Source of the DNA: Methylacidiphilum caldifontis
GTDB lineage: Bacteria > Verrucomicrobiota > Verrucomicrobiia > Methylacidiphilales > Methylacidiphilaceae
DNA length: 64,000 bases
Assembly: GCF_017310505.1 (NCBI RefSeq)
Contig: NZ_CP065957.1
Coordinates: 1,612,001-1,676,000, forward strand
Direction: 5' to 3'
Position numbers and translations under genes: made by a program. The notes below the pieces were generated by a model. It searched no databases, was not told where the DNA came from, and worked only from the letters and a program-made list of their open reading frames with translations. Below are positions 26,915 to 36,537 of this stretch, one piece after another (within the stretch, counting starts at the first letter, position 1; each line of letters opens with the position of its first letter).

Positions 26915-27470
26915 GAATCCTCCTCCGATACAAGTAGGTGAACTTCAGGTACTGGAAGGATACTGGATTTGCAATCGAAAGGATTCTTTCAATGATAAGT
27001 TAGTTCCCATTTCTTCTTTGCTTGATTTGAAACTGATGCTACGCATAGACTCAAAAGGCTTGTACCGACCGTTAAAAGGTAAAATTGGAATTATCCAAGG
27101 CTGGAAATTTGGACCTCTTGATACAGAGAATCTTTTTTGTGCCCTAGAGGGGATATACCCTTTTGCTTTAATGCATTGGATCGGTTACAAAGAAAAAACA
27201 TATGTTCCTGTTCCTTTCGAAAGTACGATCAAAAGGCAAGTGGGCATGTACAAAATCATTGCAAGGGCAGATGATTCATTAATCGATCAGGTTGTACAAG
27301 AAACCTGTAGAATGCAATGTCTTCGTCAAAATCTTTGGTGGATAAAACAACCTCTGGAGCTAGCCGAACGTTCTTCAATTCCCTTGGTTTGTCTTGAAGC
27401 CTGTCCTTTTTTCTTGGAACAATGCAGGATAAAGGTTCTTCAAAAGAGACAGTCCAAGATGTTTTCTTAG
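26865..27470 (+). CDS. DR2241-like Fe-S domain protein (second part of a split locus)
   Basis: 201 residues from a TTG at 26865; an ATG at 26877 is also possible. Resembles the C-terminal part of CbiX-DR2241 fusion proteins, which bind a 4Fe-4S cluster. Cysteines in ETCRMQCLRQNLWW and CLEACPFFLEQCR would supply the ligands. It overlaps the chelatase frame by 50 bp in another frame. The start region (NVLEYWQRWLVENPPPIQVGEL) reads like a continuation of the same polypeptide. Either a frameshift split one gene or the two are translated by coupling. Confidence 0.72.
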   Translation: MPNSMNVLEYWQRWLVENPPPIQVGELQVLEGYWICNRKDSFNDKLVPISSLLDLKLMLRIDSKGLYRPLKGKIGIIQGWKFGPLDTENLFCALEGIYPFALMHWIGYKEKTYVPVPFESTIKRQVGMYKIIARADDSLIDQVVQETCRMQCLRQNLWWIKQPLELAERSSIPLVCLEACPFFLEQCRIKVLQKRQSKMFS

Positions 27471-27514
27471 GTTTCTTTTGTTAGCTTAGGGACAGGTGAT
27501 TTGCTGCTGTCTTC

Positions 27515-28801
27515 CTATCCATTTAAGGATTTGTAAAGGACTTTGGATCTCCTCCCATTTTTTTCATACTTTAATTTTCTTTCTAGGGGAAGAATAGAAG
27601 GATCGGCTTCTTTAAACCCACCCTTTTGCATGAAATAGAGATAGGCTCTTGTGGATAAAAGGAAAAGTTGTTTAAATCCTTGTTCGGAAGAGAGTTTTTC
27701 AGCAAATCGAATCAATTTTCTTCCTATGCCTTGGTTTTCATAGTTTTTAGCAACCGATAGACATGCAAGTTCGGCTTGAGAAGTTTTGGGATAGGGATAA
27801 ACAGCGATGCATCCCACGATCTGGTTGTCACGTTCAAAAACATAATAAAAAGGAAGATCTCTGGCGATATCAGTGCCTTTACGGGGCAAGATTTCGTCCG
27901 CTTCGATAGGTTCTTGGATAAGTTTCAAAATCGAACCAATATCTTTTCTGCGTGCCTGCCGTATAGATTCATATTGGTTGGCATAAATCATGGTGCCCAC
28001 ACCACTGTTTGAGAAAATTTCAGAAAGGAGTGCCTCATCCATTCGACCATCCAAAATATGAACCCGGTTTACCCCATTTTTGCATGCATGTATAGCATGT
28101 TCAAGTTTAGATCGAATGGGTTCAGCCATATCCTTTGAAAAGGTTTTATGGAATTCTAGGGCAGAGCTGACATCAAGCTCTCGAATAAGTTTTCCTTCAC
28201 CATTGAGTATTCCTGGATAGGGAGTCAGATAAATAAGCTTTTCAGCCTGAAGTGACTCAGCTACAAATTGGGCAACCGAATCAGAGTTTATCCTGTAACT
28301 CTTACCCTCTCCATCGTAACCGATTGGTCCTATGACTGGAATAATATTTTTTTGTAATAAATATTCGATAAAGGAAACATCGATTTTTTTAATGCGTCCT
28401 GTAAGTTGATAATCTATGCCTCCTACTATACCAAAAGGGTGAGCAACAATAGCATTGGTAGCGCAAGCCCTTAGATCCGAAGTGGAGAGAGCCTCTAATA
28501 TCTGGAATGTCACATTTGAAGAAGCCATTAGGCTTAATTCATAAGTTTTCTGGTCAGTTACTCCTATGCCTGTGGTATCCGAGAGTTGCGTGTTCAAAAG
28601 AATAGAGAGTTGCTTGAGCTGGTGAGCTATCCCGTGGACAAGAACCACTTTAATAGACACACTTCTCAAGACAGCTAAATCCAATACGATATTTGAAAAA
28701 TTCTCGCAAGCCACGATGGCTCCATCAATGGCTATGACAAAAACCTTTTCCCTAAATTGAGGAATATAGGCTAGGATTCCTCTTAGATCAGATACGTTCA
28801 T
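27515..28801 (-). CDS. argA: amino-acid N-acetyltransferase (N-acetylglutamate synthase)
   Basis: First step of arginine synthesis, acetylating glutamate. 428 residues in two domains: an amino-acid-kinase fold (residues about 1-280; VFVIAIDGAIVACENF, VIGPIGYDGEGKSYRINSDSVAQ) and a C-terminal GNAT acetyltransferase (about 290-428; ELACLSVAKNYENQGIGRKL binds acetyl-CoA). This layout is the proteobacterial ArgA type. The regulatory kinase domain usually binds arginine as feedback inhibitor. Single gene, divergent from nothing close. Confidence 0.9.
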   Translation of the reverse strand: MNVSDLRGILAYIPQFREKVFVIAIDGAIVACENFSNIVLDLAVLRSVSIKVVLVHGIAHQLKQLSILLNTQLSDTTGIGVTDQKTYELSLMASSNVTFQILEALSTSDLRACATNAIVAHPFGIVGGIDYQLTGRIKKIDVSFIEYLLQKNIIPVIGPIGYDGEGKSYRINSDSVAQFVAESLQAEKLIYLTPYPGILNGEGKLIRELDVSSALEFHKTFSKDMAEPIRSKLEHAIHACKNGVNRVHILDGRMDEALLSEIFSNSGVGTMIYANQYESIRQARRKDIGSILKLIQEPIEADEILPRKGTDIARDLPFYYVFERDNQIVGCIAVYPYPKTSQAELACLSVAKNYENQGIGRKLIRFAEKLSSEQGFKQLFLLSTRAYLYFMQKGGFKEADPSILPLERKLKYEKNGRRSKVLYKSLNG

Positions 28802-28894
28802 GAGATTAAAATATTAGTGCAACGACACATTTTTTTCTAAACTTCATCTCTTTATTCCATCCCAAAAAGAAGAAAGGGAAAAATTCAAAAAAGT

Positions 28895-29782
28895 TCATGA
28901 ATAATTTTCTTTATGTATTAATTTACAGGCTAATTTAATGGCTGCGATTAGACTCCTTGGGTCGGCTTTATTTTTACCTGCAATATCAAGAGCTACGCCA
29001 TGGTCTGGAGATGTCCTGATTAATGGCAATCCAAGGGTGACATTAACTCCTGAATAAAAGGATACGAGTTTGAAGGGAATTAATCCTTGATCGTGATAAG
29101 AGGCAACCACACCGTCGTATTTGCCAATTAGGGCTTCTCTGAACACGGAATCTGGAGAAATGGGTCCATAGATAGGAAAACCTTTTTCCCTGAGCTCATT
29201 GATGGCTGGAACAAAGATTTCATCCTCTTCATTGCCAAAATTCCCTTTTTCTCCGCAGTGAGGGTTGAGTCCTGCAACGGCTATTTTGAATTTCGATTTT
29301 TTCTTTATTTTTTTCAAAAATTCGAAAAGTAAAACCGATGCAAGCTGTATTTTGTTTTTGTTTATCGATTTGATCGCCTTAAATAGGCTAAGATGAGTGG
29401 ATAATAACGATAGATTAATTTTTGAACTCGACATGGCCATGACCACGTTTTCAAGAGGTACACCCGTCTTTGAAGCAAAAAATTCGGTTTGGCCAGGGTA
29501 AGGAAAGCCTATCTGAAAGAGGTTTTCTTTATGAATCGGAGAGGTGACTATAGCTTGTATTTCTTTTTTTCTCCAAAGCTCATAAGCTTCTTCCAAAGCT
29601 TCCCATGCAGCGGAAGCTGAAAAAGGGGTAAGTTTTCCTGGTTCAAACTTTGCTTTTGGGCCTATCACTCTGTAGTCAAACCGCTTAGGGATTTTATTGC
29701 ATTTCAAGGCCTTATCGACGATTTCAGGGCCTATTCCCGCAGGATCGCCCAGTGTAATTCCAATTGTGGGAATATGCAGCAT
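28895..29782 (-). CDS. pdxA: 4-hydroxythreonine-4-phosphate dehydrogenase
   Basis: Vitamin B6 synthesis: oxidises 4-phosphohydroxythreonine. 295 residues, about 30 shorter than typical, but all motifs are present: ITLGDPAGIGPEIVDKAL, TSPIHKENLF, LNPHCGEKGNFGNEE, SYHDQGLIPFKLV and TSPDHGVALDIAG. These include the His residues binding the metal. It follows the SurA-like gene by 33 bp on the same strand, so mfd, the isomerase and pdxA look like one operon. Confidence 0.95.
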   Translation of the reverse strand: MLHIPTIGITLGDPAGIGPEIVDKALKCNKIPKRFDYRVIGPKAKFEPGKLTPFSASAAWEALEEAYELWRKKEIQAIVTSPIHKENLFQIGFPYPGQTEFFASKTGVPLENVVMAMSSSKINLSLLSTHLSLFKAIKSINKNKIQLASVLLFEFLKKIKKKSKFKIAVAGLNPHCGEKGNFGNEEDEIFVPAINELREKGFPIYGPISPDSVFREALIGKYDGVVASYHDQGLIPFKLVSFYSGVNVTLGLPLIRTSPDHGVALDIAGKNKADPRSLIAAIKLACKLIHKENYS

Positions 29783-29815
29783 CTCACTAGAAAATCTAAC
29801 AATTGTAAAGCAAGT

Positions 29816-30814
29816 TTAAAACATTTTTATAAAAGCTTTCGCTTTTAAATTATCTATCCATTGTTGTTGCAGTTTTTGTCGTTGTTCTTGAATGAGAAGA
29901 CCTTCAATTTGCGTTCGAACATCGGCAAGAGGCTTGAGTCTGCCTTTGCGCTTGTCCTCAAGCCTGATGATATAATAACCGTCAATCGTTTCTATAACTC
30001 CACTTGTTTGTCCTGGATACATGGAAAAAGCTGCATCTGCTATTTCAGGACGCAAACTGTCTTTTGTTACCCAACCTAAATCTCCACCATCCATTCTTTT
30101 TGGCCCTTCGGAGTAAGTCCTCGCCAACTCAGCGAAATCAGCTCCCAACTGAAGCTTGCTTAGGAGTTCAGTTGCCGTTTCTTTTGCCGGATCATATTCT
30201 TCCAATTGGCCATCGACTGTGGCGCGTTTATCCTTAAAAGAGGTTTTTTGTAAGAAAATAATCCTGAGTTTTACCTGAGGAGGCTCAAAAAATTGAGCAA
30301 TGTGATCTTGGTAGTATTTCTCGATCTGGTATGGTGAAATGATTACAGGTTCAGAGACGTTTTTCATTCTCATGGCTTGAACAATGATCTGCTCCAAGAG
30401 CTGTTGTTTATATTGTTCTTCACTTACGCCGTTTGCCTGCAATGTCCTGATAAAGGCGATCCTATCCCCATCAAATTGTGTTCGGATAATGTCCCTGACC
30501 CGGGATTCAATGAAGGAGTCAGGAATAGCATATTTTTTGCTTTTAAAATCCTGAATAATCAGTTCTCTATCGATGAGTGCCCTCAAGGCACTTAGGCGTG
30601 CTTCTTTTATCCGGTCAACCAGTTCAGGTCCCTGGTATGTCTCTCTCAATACCGCTTCATTAGGCTCTACCTGTTTCCTCACTTGAGAAAAGGTGATGAC
30701 CTTGTCATTAACAATAGCAGCAATACCATCGCTAGCCTGGCTTTGAGAGAACAAATTTTGTTTTAAAAAAAAGAAAAAAAAGAAAGTAAATAAAATTAAA
30801 AGGTTTCTAACCAT
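29816..30814 (-). CDS. SurA-like periplasmic peptidyl-prolyl isomerase
   Basis: 332 residues. A signal peptide (LLILFTFFFFFFLKQNLFSQSQA) precedes a SurA N-terminal chaperone region (IAAIVNDKVITFSQVRKQVE). One parvulin rotamase domain follows, at about residues 190-300 (FAELARTYSEGPKRMDGGDLGWVTKDSLRPEIADAAF). Predicted to assist folding of outer-membrane proteins. SurA of E. coli has two parvulin domains; this has one. Its start overlaps the mfd stop by 19 bp, indicating coupled translation. Confidence 0.9.
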   Translation of the reverse strand: MVRNLLILFTFFFFFFLKQNLFSQSQASDGIAAIVNDKVITFSQVRKQVEPNEAVLRETYQGPELVDRIKEARLSALRALIDRELIIQDFKSKKYAIPDSFIESRVRDIIRTQFDGDRIAFIRTLQANGVSEEQYKQQLLEQIIVQAMRMKNVSEPVIISPYQIEKYYQDHIAQFFEPPQVKLRIIFLQKTSFKDKRATVDGQLEEYDPAKETATELLSKLQLGADFAELARTYSEGPKRMDGGDLGWVTKDSLRPEIADAAFSMYPGQTSGVIETIDGYYIIRLEDKRKGRLKPLADVRTQIEGLLIQEQRQKLQQQWIDNLKAKAFIKMF

Positions 30815-33800
30815 TTTTTTATTTGTAGAATTTTATCCTTAGGTTCAGCTTCTATCAAGCGTGGGTATTTGCCTTGCTTTGTGAATAGAAATTCATTGTT
30901 TCTCATTAGCTTCAACTTTTCACCTTCGGTCTCGACTCTTTCTATACCTCTGCTTGCTGCTATGATGCGGATTTCGACAATTGAAAAGAGATACTCTACG
31001 GGTTCTGGCCATGTTCCAAACCTATCTTTCCAACTTAGCTTGATTTCTTCGAGTTCTTGAAGGCTCAATGCTTCTGCTAATTGCCTGTAGGCATGCAATC
31101 TGTCTTGTCTTTTTTCCATGTAGGAAAAAGGAATGTAAGCCAAAGCATGTCTTCCCCCGCCTGGTTCAGGAATCAAGAAATCAAGGGAGACTCGGCATTC
31201 ATTTAAAGATGAGGTTTCTTTACCTTGAATTTTTCGAATGGCTTTTTTTAGCAGTTTGCAATAGAGTTCAAATCCTATCGAGGAAATGTGGCCACTTTGA
31301 GAGGTCCCTAAAAGGTTCCCAGCTCCTCGTATTTCCAGGTCCCTTAAAGCTATCTGGAAGCCAGCACCAAGTTGAGAGTGTTCTTGCATGGCCCTGATTC
31401 GTTTTTTGGCATCAGTTTGAATGAACAAATCTCGTGGGAGCAAAAGATAAGCGTAAGCCTTTTGATTTGATCTTCCTACCCTTCCCCTTAACTGATAGAG
31501 GTCTGCAAGTCCAAACAGATCAGCCCTGTCGATGATAATCGTGTTGGCATTGGGAATATCCAATCCGTTTTCTATTATGCTTGTGGCAAGCAAAACATCC
31601 GTTTTACCTTCTATGAATCTTTCCATAACCTCTTCAAGTTCATGTTTTTTCATTCTTCCATGTCCAATATCCAATTTGATAGAAGGCAAAAGAGCTTTTA
31701 TACGAGATGCAACTTTTTCAATGGTTTTTATCCGATTGTGCAGAAAGTAAACTTGTCCCCCTCGATTTAATTCTCTTTCGATTGCTTGCCGGATGATTCT
31801 TTCATCATAAGGACCGACAATGGTCTCGATGGGATAACGATTGGGAGGAGGGGTTTCAATCAGACTCATGTCCCTGGCTCCGGCCATGGCTAAATAAAGG
31901 GTTCGAGGTATAGGTGTCGCTGAAAGCAATAATACGTCTATTAATCGAAATCTTTCTTTCCATTTTTCTTTTTGCAAAACACCAAATCGTTGTTCTTCAT
32001 CAATGACAATCAGTCCCAAGTTCTTGAACTCCACATCAGTTGACAGAAGCCTGTGTGTTCCGACGACAACGTCTATGGTTCCATTTTTTAGCCCACAAAG
32101 CGTTTCTTTTTCTTCGCTGTTTTTAACAAAACGACAAAGCAAAGCTGTTCGTATCGGGTAATCAGCAAATCTTTCAGTAAGAGTATTGAAATGCTGCTTG
32201 GCAAGGACAGTAGTGGGAGCAAGAAAAACGGCTTGTTTGCCCCCCATTATCGCTTTAAATATTGCCCGAATCGCCACCTCTGTTTTGCCAAAACCGACAT
32301 CGCCGCATATAAGCCTATCCATAGGCTTTTTGCTTTCCATATCTTGCTTTGTTTCTTCTATAGCCTTCAGTTGATCTGGAGTTTCTTCATAAATAAAGGC
32401 TTCTTCGAATTCCCTTTGCCAATGATCATCTTTAGGGAAAGCAAACCCTTCCAGAACTTCTCTTTCTGCGTTGATCTTGAGAAATCTTTCGGCAAGATCT
32501 GTAACCGCTTTTTGTGCAGCATTTTTAGCTCTTATCCATCTGGTTCCTCCTAGAGAGTCGAGCTTGGGCAGTTTTTTTGTGCCCCCAATGTATCGAGAAA
32601 TAAGATAGGCTTGGTCTATGGGAACATAAAGCTTTGCTTTCTGATCAAACTCAAGTTCAACCATTTCAGAGTTAGTTCCATCCATGGTTTTGATGCCCAT
32701 AAACTTGCAGATCCCATGTTGCAAGTGAACGACGATATCTCCTTCTTTCCATTGTTCAAAAATATCGCTGCTTGAAGGTTTTTGTTGATAATCCTTGTTT
32801 TCTTGACCATGCAGCAAAATTTTTTGGTTTTGATACCTTCCAAAAATTTCAGCATCCGTAAGAATTGCAAGCTTAGCTGCAGGCCATGAAAATCCTTTTA
32901 AAAGAGGACTCCTATAAAAGAGAATCTTTTCAGTAGGTATGCCTTGATTATTTAAAATTTCTTTGAGACGGGACTCTTCTCCTTCATTATTGACAAAAAT
33001 AATCACTTCCCATTTTTTTTCTATCCACCTCCCAAGTTCAGTAAGGAAAAGTTGCCATCTTCTTTCTTGGTGGAACCAATCTCCTTTTGGACTCTCAAGG
33101 AAAAGATGACTTTCAAAATGAATGGGTACATCTGGAGCTGGAATTATAGGAGCTGTAGACCAGAACGTAAGAATGGTTTTAGGCAAATAATCATAGAGAG
33201 AGGATTTGCCTTTCTCTATTTCTTCAATATTGAAAAAGCAAACGAAGGATTCTGCAATTGGTTTGAAAGAACGTTGAGTGATAGGATTAAATTGTCTTAG
33301 AGAAACAATTCTATTGCCTTCCCATTCCGTTCTGAGTGGATAGAGACTATCCCAACAAAATATGTCTATGATCGCTCCACGTACCGTGAACTGACCTCTA
33401 CAATCTACAGTATCGACTCTTTCATAACCTGCATCGATAAGCTTTTCCATCAAGATGCTTCTATCTAGCGTATCTCCGACTCGAATTGGCTGGCGTTTTT
33501 CTTTTAAAAGTCCTGGAGAAGGCAGGGCTTCGGCTATGGCCTGTTCGGTAGTAATAATGGCTCCAGATGAAAAATCCAAAAGCCGATAAGCTGTCCTTAA
33601 TCTTTCGGCTAGCAATGTTGGATCCACCAAGACTCCTGTCGAAGCAGGCTCAATTTCGGGAAGGATAAGATAAGGTTGCCCCCAGCATTCTAAACCAAGA
33701 GCAAGTTCGTTGGTTTTTTTTATGTTTTCAGCGATCAGTAGCAGTGGTGTATGATACTCATGAAGAAAAGAAGCGAGGAGAAAAGATTGAGCGGATATGG

Positions 33801-33897
33801 GCAAGGAGTCGATACGCCAGTTGCTTTGCTCAAACAGGTGTTGATGATGTTGTTTTAACAAAGGGTGATCCAGCCATTTTTCGAAAGAAAAAGTCAT
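30796..33897 (-). CDS. mfd: transcription-repair coupling factor
   Basis: Removes stalled RNA polymerase and recruits UvrA to lesions. About 1033 residues from ATG 33897. The longer frame (to 34032) overlaps the upstream gene; the internal ATG has AAGGA upstream and begins at the conserved FSFEKWL. Domains: UvrB-like N-terminus, the polymerase-interacting CarD-like domain (WKEGDIVVHLQHGICKFMGI), and the translocase with Walker A ICGDVGFGKTEVAIRA, VIDEEQRFGV and GRVGRSNQKAYAYLL. The C-terminal TRCF domain begins at about residue 930. First gene of the mfd-isomerase-pdxA operon. Confidence 0.95.
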   Translation of the reverse strand: MTFSFEKWLDHPLLKQHHQHLFEQSNWRIDSLPISAQSFLLASFLHEYHTPLLLIAENIKKTNELALGLECWGQPYLILPEIEPASTGVLVDPTLLAERLRTAYRLLDFSSGAIITTEQAIAEALPSPGLLKEKRQPIRVGDTLDRSILMEKLIDAGYERVDTVDCRGQFTVRGAIIDIFCWDSLYPLRTEWEGNRIVSLRQFNPITQRSFKPIAESFVCFFNIEEIEKGKSSLYDYLPKTILTFWSTAPIIPAPDVPIHFESHLFLESPKGDWFHQERRWQLFLTELGRWIEKKWEVIIFVNNEGEESRLKEILNNQGIPTEKILFYRSPLLKGFSWPAAKLAILTDAEIFGRYQNQKILLHGQENKDYQQKPSSSDIFEQWKEGDIVVHLQHGICKFMGIKTMDGTNSEMVELEFDQKAKLYVPIDQAYLISRYIGGTKKLPKLDSLGGTRWIRAKNAAQKAVTDLAERFLKINAEREVLEGFAFPKDDHWQREFEEAFIYEETPDQLKAIEETKQDMESKKPMDRLICGDVGFGKTEVAIRAIFKAIMGGKQAVFLAPTTVLAKQHFNTLTERFADYPIRTALLCRFVKNSEEKETLCGLKNGTIDVVVGTHRLLSTDVEFKNLGLIVIDEEQRFGVLQKEKWKERFRLIDVLLLSATPIPRTLYLAMAGARDMSLIETPPPNRYPIETIVGPYDERIIRQAIERELNRGGQVYFLHNRIKTIEKVASRIKALLPSIKLDIGHGRMKKHELEEVMERFIEGKTDVLLATSIIENGLDIPNANTIIIDRADLFGLADLYQLRGRVGRSNQKAYAYLLLPRDLFIQTDAKKRIRAMQEHSQLGAGFQIALRDLEIRGAGNLLGTSQSGHISSIGFELYCKLLKKAIRKIQGKETSSLNECRVSLDFLIPEPGGGRHALAYIPFSYMEKRQDRLHAYRQLAEALSLQELEEIKLSWKDRFGTWPEPVEYLFSIVEIRIIAASRGIERVETEGEKLKLMRNNEFLFTKQGKYPRLIEAEPKDKILQIKKWLETF

Positions 33898-33931
33898 TTC
33901 CTTGTTTCCTAGGCCAGAACAAAAATTTTCT

Positions 33932-34258
33932 TTATTCTCCTGCAAGTTTAAACTGGTAGCTGCCATGTTTTCGATCAAAACTGCATATAAAATCACCCCG
34001 CCTGGGAATTGTGTAAAAGCCTTTGTCTTCAATTTCAGAACCCAGATGGCAACAGGAAGATATGCACTCTTCGAATAGTGCGCAGAACTTAACTTCGATT
34101 GATTCAGGGCTAAATCGGTACTCTTCTATGAAAAATTGCACTGCTTCCGAGGGCCATCCCTCTTCGCAATATTGCTCTAAGGGAATAGCTGAAGAAATAC
34201 CTTGGAGCCAATTCATGAATTTTTCCTTGAACAAAGGATCGTCTTCTTTGAAATCCAT
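33932..34258 (-). CDS. conserved-looking hypothetical protein upstream of mfd
   Basis: 108 residues, acidic, four cysteines (KFCALFEECISSCCHL). No signal peptide or membrane segment. It lies 35 bp upstream of the preferred mfd start on the same strand, so it is probably the first gene of that operon. Composition (FKEKFMNWLQGISSAI, EAVQFFIEEYRFSPESIEVKF) looks like a real folded protein rather than a shadow frame. The family is not recognised. Confidence 0.65.
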   Translation of the reverse strand: MDFKEDDPLFKEKFMNWLQGISSAIPLEQYCEEGWPSEAVQFFIEEYRFSPESIEVKFCALFEECISSCCHLGSEIEDKGFYTIPRRGDFICSFDRKHGSYQFKLAGE

Positions 34259-34388
34259 TAATTAAGCAGAAGGTTTTTAAAAATCATAAAAACCAAAAAA
34301 GTTACAATATCAAAAAGTTTTTTGCTAGGTTGCTAAAAGATTTCTTTTCTCACTTCGTTTTATGTGAAAATACCTAATAATTAAAACA

Positions 34389-34802
34389 ATGGGAAATCAA
34401 CTGCGTTTTTTATTGTTTTCTTTGCTTATCCTTGCTTTTTGGGGTTGCGTATACTCCCATTATCTCCCTGAGGAGGGATATATTTATGGGCTGAATCAGG
34501 GAAAAGGTGAAAAAAAGAATATAGATGGTCTGGATGTATGGATAGAAGGCAGGCCCAATCGTCCCTATCATGTATATGGAACTCTTTATGAAAAAAGAGG
34601 AAATGGTCCTTTTGAAAAAGGACCAACTCTTAAAGGAATAGTCAAAAAAGCAAAACAAATGGGAGCCGATGCCCTCATTGTTCTTGTAAAAGAAAGGCAA
34701 TATGTAGGCGATAGTCTTTATGCGACAAAAGTAGGAAGTGGAACTACTGAAACAGTTTACTCCGCACTGCTTGTCCGATATCTTTCCAGAAACTATCAAT
34801 AG
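34389..34802 (+). CDS. putative lipoprotein of unknown function
   Basis: 137 residues. The hydrophobic leader MGNQLRFLLFSLLILAFWGC ends in a lipobox-like FWGC, so Cys20 is probably lipid-modified. The mature part contains RPNRPYHVYGTLYEKRG and LKGIVKKAKQMGADALIVLV, the pattern of small envelope proteins with a mixed alpha/beta fold (family with a conserved GADALI segment). Convergent with sufU, one base between the stop codons. Function unknown. Confidence 0.7.
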   Translation: MGNQLRFLLFSLLILAFWGCVYSHYLPEEGYIYGLNQGKGEKKNIDGLDVWIEGRPNRPYHVYGTLYEKRGNGPFEKGPTLKGIVKKAKQMGADALIVLVKERQYVGDSLYATKVGSGTTETVYSALLVRYLSRNYQ

Positions 34803-34803
34803 A

Positions 34804-35241
34804 TTAAAAATGAGTCAATAATTTATCCAGAGCATGCCAGGGAAGAAGAGCGCATTTTACTCTGATGGGAAAATGCCTTACCCCTTTAAGGCATGCTAAT
34901 TCTTCGGGTAACTCTTCTTTGAGCTTTTCATTGCCCGTTAGGAAACCTTGCAAGTTTTCTTTGAGAGCCTTTATCTGTTCGATCTTTTTCTTTTTGGCAA
35001 CTTCTGTCATCAAGGAAGCTGAAGCCATACAGATGGCACAGCCTTTGCCCTCAAAACAGATCGTTTCGATAATTTGATGCTGAGGATCGAGTTGAGCAAA
35101 AACTCTTATGCTATCTCCACAACTCGGATTTGTGCCTTCGGCCTCGACAAAATTTCCTTCCTTTGGCTTCCCAAAATTTCGAGGGTAACGGCTATGATCT
35201 AATATAATTTCCTGGTATAGTTCTTGTATATCCATAATCAA
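34804..35241 (-). CDS. sufU: SUF-system scaffold/sulfur-transfer protein
   Basis: 145 residues of the IscU-like SufU family. The three ligand cysteines are in NPSCGDSIRVF, GKGCAICMASASL and VKCALLPWHAL, with the Asp of GDS; these bind zinc in SufU. An 18-20 residue insertion relative to IscU is visible between the second and third Cys, as expected. It accepts sulfur from SufS. The gene follows sufS by six bases and forms an operon with it. SufBCD are not in the window. Confidence 0.93.
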   Translation of the reverse strand: MIMDIQELYQEIILDHSRYPRNFGKPKEGNFVEAEGTNPSCGDSIRVFAQLDPQHQIIETICFEGKGCAICMASASLMTEVAKKKKIEQIKALKENLQGFLTGNEKLKEELPEELACLKGVRHFPIRVKCALLPWHALDKLLTHF

Positions 35242-35247
35242 AAAGAA

Positions 35248-36495
35248 TTAGTTGCAGGGTAATTTAAAAAACCGTAAACATTTTTCGGCAATCTCCATGA
35301 ATTGATCCACTTCATTTTGGGTATTGTAAAAATAAAAGCTTGCTCGAACAGTAGAATCTATTCCCAGTTTCGATAACAGGGGTTTGTTACAATGGTGTCC
35401 CCCACGCAACGCGATGCCATAGCGGTCACAAAAGCTAATGAAATCATGAGGATGCAACCCTTTTATAGAGAAAGAAACAATGCCTGCTCTTCTCCCTTTG
35501 GGTCCTAAAGGAATTATGCAGGGTAGAGAAGAAATTTTACTGTAAGCATATGAACCTATTTGTTCATCGTGTAGGGCTATCTTATCCAGCCCAATTTGAC
35601 AAAGATAATCTATTGCCGCTTTCAAGCCTATAGCTTCGGCAATGGGCAGAGTACCCGCTTCAAATTTATGAGGAGGATCTTTCCATCGACTGTCAGAAAA
35701 ATCGGCTTCCAAAACCATGTTTCCGCCAAATTGGTAAGGAGGAATTTTTTCAAGCCATTCTTTTTTCCCATAAAGAACACCTATTCCGGTGGGCCCACAC
35801 ATTTTATGACCAGAGAAAGCCAAGAAATCACACCCTATTTTTTGAACATCTATCAGTCGATGTCCGGCACTTTGCGCTGCATCGACAACACTGATGACCC
35901 CATGTTTTCTGGCAATAGAACAAAGAGATTCGACCGGATTGATCACCCCTAAGGTGTTTGAAACATGAGTAAATGAGAAAACAGCTATGCGATTATGCGT
36001 AAAAATCTCTTCGAGTTTCTCCATTTGGAGACCACCTTCTTTATCCTTGATGGGAAGGTAAAACAGTCGTAGCCCTCTTTGTTTAGCCAATTGCTGCCAA
36101 GGGATGAGATTAGAATGATGTTCCATTTCAGTCAAAAGAATACCCTCAGCAGGTTTTAAAAGAGATCCTAAAGAGGAAGCGACAAGATTGAGCGATTCAG
36201 TCGTTCCTTTTGTAAAAACAATTTCTTCAGGACCTTGTGCATGAATGAAATGGGCGATTTTTTGCCTAGACTCTTCTAAAAGCTCTGTTGCTCTATTGCT
36301 GAGTTCATGAAGTCCTCTATGCACATTAGCATTGGAAGAAAGAAAAAAGTTTGAAAGGGCATCGATAACTTGTCGGGGCTTCTGAGTTGTTGCCGCATTG
36401 TCAAAATATACCAGTGGGTAACCATTAACCCGTTGAGAAAGAATAGGAAAGTCTTTTCTAAAAGTTTCAATGGGTTCCATTCTAAAACCTACCAT
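35248..36495 (-). CDS. sufS: cysteine desulfurase
   Basis: PLP enzyme that takes sulfur from cysteine for Fe-S cluster assembly. 415 residues, group II type. PLP lysine is in DFLAFSGHKMCGPTGIGVLYG, and the catalytic Cys is in LRGGHHCNKPLLSKLG (usually RAGHHCAQP). N-terminal FPILSQRVNGYPLVYFDNAATTQKP is typical. The start may be the internal Met of MEPIETFRKDFP (residue 6). Operon with sufU. Confidence 0.95.
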   Translation of the reverse strand: MVGFRMEPIETFRKDFPILSQRVNGYPLVYFDNAATTQKPRQVIDALSNFFLSSNANVHRGLHELSNRATELLEESRQKIAHFIHAQGPEEIVFTKGTTESLNLVASSLGSLLKPAEGILLTEMEHHSNLIPWQQLAKQRGLRLFYLPIKDKEGGLQMEKLEEIFTHNRIAVFSFTHVSNTLGVINPVESLCSIARKHGVISVVDAAQSAGHRLIDVQKIGCDFLAFSGHKMCGPTGIGVLYGKKEWLEKIPPYQFGGNMVLEADFSDSRWKDPPHKFEAGTLPIAEAIGLKAAIDYLCQIGLDKIALHDEQIGSYAYSKISSLPCIIPLGPKGRRAGIVSFSIKGLHPHDFISFCDRYGIALRGGHHCNKPLLSKLGIDSTVRASFYFYNTQNEVDQFMEIAEKCLRFFKLPCN

Positions 36496-36537
36496 TTAAA
36501 AGTCAAAGGCTCAAGGTTACTGTCATAAGCCTTGTCA

